From Candidatus Gastranaerophilales bacterium (GTDB lineage: Bacteria > Cyanobacteriota > Vampirovibrionia > Gastranaerophilales > Gastranaerophilaceae), in assembly GCA_910588555.1 (NCBI GenBank), contig CAJUPC010000033.1:1-18195 (forward strand): a DNA stretch of 18,195 nucleotides, written 5' to 3'. This document shows, piece by piece, positions 13,715 to 18,195 of the stretch. Made by a program: the position numbers and the translations under genes. Positions within the stretch are counted from its first letter, which is position 1. Each line of letters begins with the position of its first letter. The notes below the pieces were generated by a model. The model did no database searches and was not told where the DNA came from. It saw only the letters and a program-made list of their open reading frames with translations.

Positions 13715-14464
13715 ATGATTAAAACAGCAGTATGCGGAGCATTAGGAAAAATGGGACAAGAAGTTTGTCAGGCAGTTATCGATTGTGCAGAAACAGAACT
13801 TACGGCAAAAATTGATATTGCGTCAGACAGCATGTATCACACTATTGAAGAAGCTCACAGAGTTGAAGATATTGATGTATTAATTGACTTTACACAGCCC
13901 AAATCAATTTATGAAAACGCATTATACTGCTTGAATAACGGAATAAAAATCGTAATCGGTACAACTGGTTTGACAGATGAACAGATTGCGGAATTGAAAA
14001 GACTTTCCGAAGAAAAAAATACAGGCTGCTTGATTGCACCGAATTTTTCAACAGGTGCAGTTTTGATGATGATGTTTGCACAACAGGCGGCAAAATATTT
14101 TGATAATGCGGAAATCATTGAGCTTCACCACAATCAGAAGAAAGACGCTCCGTCAGGCACGGCTATTAAAACGGCATTAATGATGTCAGAAGCAAAAGAA
14201 ACTTTCAAAAAAGGAAATTGCGCAGAAACTGAAACAATTAAAGGTTCAAGAGGCGGCACATCATACTCTGATATTCAAATTCATTCTGTGAGAATGCCGG
14301 GTTATATCGCTTCACAGGAAGTTATTTTCGGCTCTTCGGGACAAATTTTCAAAATCCGCCATGATTCAATGGACAGAAAATGTTATATGGACGGCATTAT
14401 GCTTGCCGTAAAACATGTGTCTGACAAAAACGATTTTACATACGGTTTGGAAAATATATTATAG
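13715..14464 (+). CDS. dapB: 4-hydroxy-tetrahydrodipicolinate reductase
   Basis: A 249-residue DapB: Rossmann loop GALGKMGQEV (8-17), DFTQP, GTTGLTDEQ (82-90), APNFSTGAVLM, and the substrate-binding ELHHNQKKDAPSGTA (136-150) with its conserved His pair, Lys and SGT. It reduces the dihydrodipicolinate precursor with NAD(P)H on the way to diaminopimelate and lysine, needed for peptidoglycan. AAGGAGAG lies 8 bases before the ATG and decides the start. The gene is single; pilin 3 follows on the same strand but has its own promoter. Confidence 0.96.
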   Translation: MIKTAVCGALGKMGQEVCQAVIDCAETELTAKIDIASDSMYHTIEEAHRVEDIDVLIDFTQPKSIYENALYCLNNGIKIVIGTTGLTDEQIAELKRLSEEKNTGCLIAPNFSTGAVLMMMFAQQAAKYFDNAEIIELHHNQKKDAPSGTAIKTALMMSEAKETFKKGNCAETETIKGSRGGTSYSDIQIHSVRMPGYIASQEVIFGSSGQIFKIRHDSMDRKCYMDGIMLAVKHVSDKNDFTYGLENIL

Positions 14465-14479
14465 GGTTGACAGACACAC

Positions 14480-14508
14480 TTGACAAAAAACGAATAATAG
14501 TAAATAAT
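14480..14508 (+). promoter_or_regulatory. Promoter of pilin 3
   Basis: Consensus -35 TTGACA (14480-14485), 17 bases, -10 AATAAT (14503-14508). A second TTGACA lies at 14467-14472 without a good -10. A leader of about 20 bases carries GGAGGT (14525-14530). Confidence 0.5.
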
Positions 14509-14536
14509 GAGTTAATAGAAAAACGGAGGTATTTAT

Positions 14537-15708
14537 ATGTCAAGATTTAAGCATAGTGCTGTGATTGCCCCCCCCCCCCCGAAGCTCTTGGCTTAGGATT
14601 TTTTAGGGCATTTACTTTAGCGGAGCTTTTAATCACTTTAGCAATCATTGGTGTGGTTGCAGCTGTTGTTATGCCTAGTTTAATGACCAATATTAACGAC
14701 AGGGTTAACGCAGAAAAAATTAGGAGTACAAAGTATAAGTTTACTAAAGCAACTGACCACATGAAATCTCTTGGACTTATCGGACCATATTCCAGTACCG
14801 ATGCGTTTGTGGATGAATTACAAAAGTATTTCAAGATTGCTAAGCGTTGTGATGCTAATCATTTAAGAGCTTGCTGGCCTACTGATACCGTTAAACTTGA
14901 AGATGGAACAGAATGGAATATTGCTGATACCAAAACCGGTAAAAATCTTAAAATGGAAAAGAATGAACATAGCGATTATTCAAGTAATAATGTAGGAATT
15001 ATTACGGCTGACGGAACGCCGATGATTTTAAGTTACAACAAAAAATGTGAAGCGTTAGACCCGATGAAAACTTATGGATGGTCAACAAGTAACGGTAAAC
15101 CTGAAAGTAACGCGACTGCTGGATGTGTGGCAGCGGTATTTGAAATCAACGGACACAGCAGACCGAATACGTTTAGAAAGGATGTTGTGGCGTTTAACGC
15201 TAATGGTTTAGGAAGCGCTTGCGCAATTGAAGTAAACGGCAAATGTTTTGGCGCTCCGTTTACTCCGACTCCAATGACTTATGCGGAATGTGCAGGAGAG
15301 AATGCGACACACCCTAACGATAATGCAAACGATAAATCAGGAAGTTATGCTAAATCATTAGGGATAAGTAAATGTTACTGGGCACAAGACTATTGGGCAG
15401 GTGCTGTTAAACAATGTGGTGGAACTAACAAAATGGCAACCATGGCTGACCTAGGAAAAATTGCAAGCCTATTATACGAGGGCAACCCGAGTATAGGTGC
15501 TAAAGATGACGTATATAGCCTAACCTACAACGGAAAAGCCCCTGAGCTAGGTCTTCCTGCTCCTAAACCAATGGAATTCTACGTTTGGTCTGACGAGGAG
15601 CAATCCTACGGCAACGCGTACAACAGGGACTTCGGCGGTGGGTACACGGAATGGAACATCCGCCCCCGCGACGGCTCTAACCAGCTTGCTCTGTGCGTAG
15701 TGGAATAA
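14537..15708 (+). CDS. Pilin-like DGR-type variable adhesin (pilin 3), phase-variable by C13 tract; out of frame here
   Basis: GGAGGT and ATG (14537) open MSRFKHSAVIAPPPPKLLA and then stop. With one more C the frame reads APPPPEALGLGFFRA|FTLAELLITLAIIGVV, a class III prepilin signal, and runs to 15708 (about 390 residues). The intact frame can also be called from an ATG at 14653, which would lose most of the signal. The middle part has many Cys and Asn; near the C-terminus CGGTNKMATMADLGKIASLLY leads into a C-type-lectin-like domain with VWSDEEQSYGNAYNRDF and an Arg/Asn-rich end closing with ALCVVE. That last part is GC-rich and has NNC codons, as expected for a DGR variable repeat. The protein is probably a surface pilin or adhesin whose tip binds ligands. 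Confidence 0.8.
14568..14580 (+). repeat. Poly-C (C13) contingency tract in pilin 3 leader
   Basis: Thirteen C, coding Pro, between codon 11 and the prepilin segment. With C13 the ATG frame ends at a TAG shortly after; C14 or C11 would continue into FTLAE. The flanks (TTGC before, GAAGCT after) mirror those of the pilin 1 tract on the other strand. Confidence 0.8.
15560..15708 (+). repeat. Putative DGR variable repeat (VR) at the 3' end of pilin 3
   Basis: By hand count 61 of 100 bases in 15601-15700 are G or C, far above the surrounding gene, and 27 of the 35 codons from 15601 to 15705 end in G or C. Many are NNC codons (TAC, GGC, AAC, GAC, TTC, ATC, CGC), each reachable from AAC by changes at adenines only. 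The encoded pattern WSxEE...AYxRxF...W...R...CV is that of DGR-diversified C-type-lectin domains. The left border is approximate. No template repeat or reverse transcriptase is in the window. Confidence 0.65.
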
Positions 15709-15766
15709 TCATTCAATAATTTAATTATTATTTAATTTTTAATTATTTAATAAATTTGTAATTTGA

Positions 15767-15796
15767 AAACCTCCCAAAATTATCTACGGGAGGTTT
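15767..15796 (+). terminator. Hairpin terminator after pilin 3
   Basis: AAACCTCCC (15767-15775) pairs perfectly with GGGAGGTTT (15788-15796) around a 12-base loop. The T run is only TTT, so strength is uncertain. The 58 bases before it are almost pure A/T. Confidence 0.55.
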
Positions 15797-15824
15797 CATA
15801 ATTACAATCATCTTATGTTTATTA

Positions 15825-15830
15825 TATAAT
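15825..15830 (+). promoter_or_regulatory. -10 (TATAAT) of mnmE, leaderless spacing
   Basis: Consensus TATAAT, six bases (ATTTCT), then ATG at 15837. No Shine-Dalgarno. Confidence 0.55.
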
Positions 15831-15836
15831 ATTTCT

Positions 15837-17171
15837 ATGAACATCTTACAGGAATTTGACACAATAGCTGCAATTGCAACTCCAATTGGCACGGGCGGAG
15901 TCGGCGTAATCAGAATTTCAGGCGACAAAAGTTTTGAAATTATTGACAAAATCTACTCAAAACACAACCTCAAAGCAGGTATAATTTCTCACGGTCAAAT
16001 TCTTGACGGCGAAAAAATTATTGATGAAGTTATTATTCTTCCATTTAAAAACCCCAAAAGCTATACGGGCGAAGATGTTATTGAAATTCACTGCCACGGC
16101 GGTATTAATGTCGTCAGAAATATCCTTGAAATCGTCTTAAAAAACGGCGCAAGAATGGCTGAACGCGGCGAATTCACAAAACGCGCTTTTCTAAACAAAA
16201 AATTAGACCTTTCGCAAGCAGAAGCTGTTGCAGATTTAATTCACGCAAAAACAAAAGATTTTGCAAAACAGTCTGCAAAAAACCTTGCAGGTGTTCTCGG
16301 ACAAAAAATTAAAGAAATCAGAACAGATATTTTTAACGTCCTATCCAAAATCATTGCAGGAATTGATTTTCCCGAAGATGTTGCAGAACCTGAATACGAT
16401 TATATAATTCAAGAATTTGAAAAAGCATTAAATAAAATCGACACAATTTTAGCCTCCGCAAACTCCTCAAACATCATGCGTCAAGGGATTAAAATCGCAA
16501 TTGTCGGAAAACCCAATGTCGGAAAATCATCTTTATTCAACACGCTATTGAATGTAGAACGCGCAATTGTGACCGATATTGCAGGCACTACCCGCGATGT
16601 TTTGACAGAAACTCTCGACTGGGATGTTGCAATTACGCTTGTCGATACCGCAGGAATTCGTGAAAGCGAGGAAGTCGGCAAAGTCGAAGAAATCGGCATA
16701 GAATTTTCCAAACAATCCGCAGACGAAGCCGATTTGGTTCTGTTTTTATATGATGCCTCCAAAGGTTTGAATGACGAAGACAAAATTATTTTAGAACTTA
16801 TCAAAAACAAAAAACACATAGTTATTGCAAATAAAGCGGATTTGGTTGAAACTCGCGAGCCTGAAAATTTCTATCTTTCTACAAAAACAAAAGAAGGATT
16901 AGACGAACTTAAAAACAAAATTAAACAGGAATCATATAACTTTTCACTTGAAGATACAGAATTTGTAACCAATAACCGCCAGCAAGACTGTCTTGAAAAA
17001 TGCAAAGAAAGTTTAATCCAGGCACTTGACGCGGCAAAAAATTACGAACTTCAAGATTTAATCTCAATTGACTTGAAATCAGCTTTATTATTTTTGGATG
17101 AAATAACAGGCGAAGTAATTACGGATGATATTTTAAACAATATCTTTGACCATTTTTGTATTGGCAAATAA
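15837..17171 (+). CDS. mnmE: tRNA uridine-5-carboxymethylaminomethyl modification GTPase
   Basis: A 444-residue MnmE (TrmE) with all parts: N-terminal folate-binding domain (DTIAAIATPIGTGGVGVIRISG, PKSYTGEDVIEIHCHGG), helical domain, and an inserted G domain with GKPNVGKSS (224-232), the switch TDIAGTTRD, DTAGI (270-274) and NKAD (332-335), and the C-terminal FDHFCIGK with Cys441. With MnmG it modifies the wobble uridine of several tRNAs in the cytoplasm. mnmG is not in this window. The ATG is 6 bases after TATAAT with no Shine-Dalgarno. Its stop directly abuts the stop of the convergent gene on the other strand. Confidence 0.97.
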   Translation: MNILQEFDTIAAIATPIGTGGVGVIRISGDKSFEIIDKIYSKHNLKAGIISHGQILDGEKIIDEVIILPFKNPKSYTGEDVIEIHCHGGINVVRNILEIVLKNGARMAERGEFTKRAFLNKKLDLSQAEAVADLIHAKTKDFAKQSAKNLAGVLGQKIKEIRTDIFNVLSKIIAGIDFPEDVAEPEYDYIIQEFEKALNKIDTILASANSSNIMRQGIKIAIVGKPNVGKSSLFNTLLNVERAIVTDIAGTTRDVLTETLDWDVAITLVDTAGIRESEEVGKVEEIGIEFSKQSADEADLVLFLYDASKGLNDEDKIILELIKNKKHIVIANKADLVETREPENFYLSTKTKEGLDELKNKIKQESYNFSLEDTEFVTNNRQQDCLEKCKESLIQALDAAKNYELQDLISIDLKSALLFLDEITGEVITDDILNNIFDHFCIGK

Positions 17172-18195
17172 TCAACCCAAAGTAAACTCGTTTATATCAC
17201 CTATACAAACTTTTTGTGCACGTTTGTTAAACAAAAATTTTTCATACAAAGGTACTAATTCGTCACAGTTATAATCAGGTCCCATATAAGGAAAAACTAC
17301 AGATGTAGTTATATTGGCACCGGTACTAATATCACGAACTAAAGTTAAATATTTCGACTTCATCTTAAAATCAGGCAAAAGTTTTCCATAAATAACTTTA
17401 TCATCCCTGTTTTTGGATTTTGCAATATTTTCAATCATATTTTTGCCTAAATTCAGACAAACTATCGGTGCGAAAATAATTTTTTTATCTTTTGATAAAG
17501 AGTCGCTTAATTCCACATAAGGAAAATTTTCATCTTTCATTGACATACCGCTTAAGATACAGTCATCTAAAACTACAGCAACAGAATTATCAGGCAAATT
17601 CTCAACAGCATCACACTTCAAATAATAATCTTCATCCATAAACACATATTTAGGATTTTCAATATTATTTGCCTTAGTATAAACATAATTTGCAGGCGTA
17701 AAACTTTTGTTTATCGTTGGAACAACAAAATAAACATCATCCATTGTCCTGCCTTGCTCATCAAGATATTTAAGTAATTTTTGGTGAATGTCTTTAAAAT
17801 ATTTTACATATTGCTGAGGTGATACAACAGTTAAAGTTTTATTTAAAAATTTTAAAACATCTTTTTCAACATCCTGTTTGCCTTTTGAGATTTGTTTTAT
17901 TACAGATTTAAATTCTTCAAAACTTGGCATTATAGGATTTAAATTATCAGCAATAAGTTCCGGAGTATACGCATTATTGTTCGGCTTAATAACTTCGATG
18001 TCTCCAGCATACGATAGAACCTTCATATGTTTATAATTATCCCCGTTCAAAACATATCTAACATTGTAATCAAGACTTTTACCATTTTTCTTTTGGAAAT
18101 TTAATGCTTTTTGTAAGACTTCAACAGTATAATTTTCAAAATTATTTTTCTGATTTAAAAAATTATTACCATTTTCAAAATTTTCAATATACAAA
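17172..18195 (-). CDS. Protein with phosphoribosyltransferase-like loop (5' truncated by window)
   Basis: The minus-strand frame is open to the right edge, so the true start may lie outside; a TTG at 18194 is not convincing. About 340 residues are visible, counted from that TTG. The N-terminal third is Asn/Lys-rich. Near residues 205-220, SVAVVLDDCILSGMSMKD fits the PRPP-binding signature of type I phosphoribosyltransferases (four hydrophobic residues, D/E-D, x-x-x, S/T-G). PTINKSFTPANYVYTKANN before it and the later FAPIVCLNLGKNMIEN would suit that fold. I do not recognise the whole protein, and the substrate is unknown; a regulatory or nucleotide-salvage enzyme is possible. There is no gene beside it to suggest a pathway. 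Confidence 0.6.
   Translation of the reverse strand, partial: LYIENFENGNNFLNQKNNFENYTVEVLQKALNFQKKNGKSLDYNVRYVLNGDNYKHMKVLSYAGDIEVIKPNNNAYTPELIADNLNPIMPSFEEFKSVIKQISKGKQDVEKDVLKFLNKTLTVVSPQQYVKYFKDIHQKLLKYLDEQGRTMDDVYFVVPTINKSFTPANYVYTKANNIENPKYVFMDEDYYLKCDAVENLPDNSVAVVLDDCILSGMSMKDENFPYVELSDSLSKDKKIIFAPIVCLNLGKNMIENIAKSKNRDDKVIYGKLLPDFKMKSKYLTLVRDISTGANITTSVVFPYMGPDYNCDELVPLYEKFLFNKRAQKVCIGDINEFTLG

Noticed and set aside
15767..15796. DGR-associated DNA hairpin downstream of the variable repeat
   Set aside because: Known DGR target hairpins have short loops of about 4 bases. This one has a 12-base loop and is followed by T residues, so a terminator is the better call.
1..18195. CRISPR array, insertion sequence or complete prophage
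   Set aside because: No regularly spaced repeats, transposase or phage structural cluster is visible; the phage-like motif at 1208-2275 is a single gene.

Overview
The window is about 18 kb of low-GC bacterial chromosome. Three proteins carry class III (type IV pilin-like) signal segments of the form A|FTLAE(V/I/L)LITLxIIG(V/I)V. That signature, the AT-rich codon use and the compact mixed-strand layout suggest a gut Vampirovibrionia/Melainabacteria-type organism such as Gastranaerophilales. This assignment is an inference from family resemblance; no rRNA gene is present to confirm it.

Layout. Positions 1-415 look like the right end of an integrated element: a truncated SEC-C-motif gene, then only the 3' half of an initiator tRNA-fMet, cut exactly at the anticodon loop, followed by a terminator. 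Positions 740-2275 hold an orphan membrane protein and a protein with a Mu F/SPP1 gp7-like Cys/His motif. Positions 2278-4326 hold tRNA-Thr(CGT), two small XRE regulators, a GT8 glycosyltransferase and tRNA-Ser(GGA). Housekeeping genes follow: aroA, proB-proA, tRNA-Ser(CGA), a PH-domain protein with a GT2 glycosyltransferase, a third XRE regulator, priA with a PC4-family gene, dapB, mnmE, and at the right edge a partial gene with a phosphoribosyltransferase-like loop.

The most interesting content is three pilin-like genes placed between the housekeeping genes, none of which is readable as a full-length protein in this sequence. Pilin 1 (minus, 5644-6377) has a G10 tract in its leader and is exactly one base out of frame. 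Pilin 3 (plus, 14537-15708) has a C13 tract at the equivalent place and is also exactly one base out of frame. Adding one base to either tract joins a good Shine-Dalgarno and ATG to the prepilin segment. Pilin 2 (plus, 10521-11222) has an in-frame TAA at codon 57 and a duplicated FTLAEV segment. This is the layout expected of contingency (phase-variable) genes, although homopolymer miscounting during sequencing must be excluded.

Pilin 3 also ends in a GC-rich stretch of about 100-150 bases whose codons are mostly NNC and whose protein has the WSxEE...AYxRxF...W...R...C-V pattern of a C-type-lectin variable domain. This looks like the variable repeat of a diversity-generating retroelement (DGR) acting in trans; no reverse transcriptase or template repeat is visible here. 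Together these features suggest a surface pilin/adhesin with two diversification layers: on/off switching in the leader and hypermutation of the binding tip.

A second pattern is that several genes (740, aroA, proB, mnmE and two XRE regulators) have a -10-like hexamer followed by exactly 6 nt and then ATG, without a Shine-Dalgarno. This is what leaderless transcription would look like. The pilins, dapB, the PC4 gene, GT8, proA and the phage-like gene have Shine-Dalgarno sequences instead.
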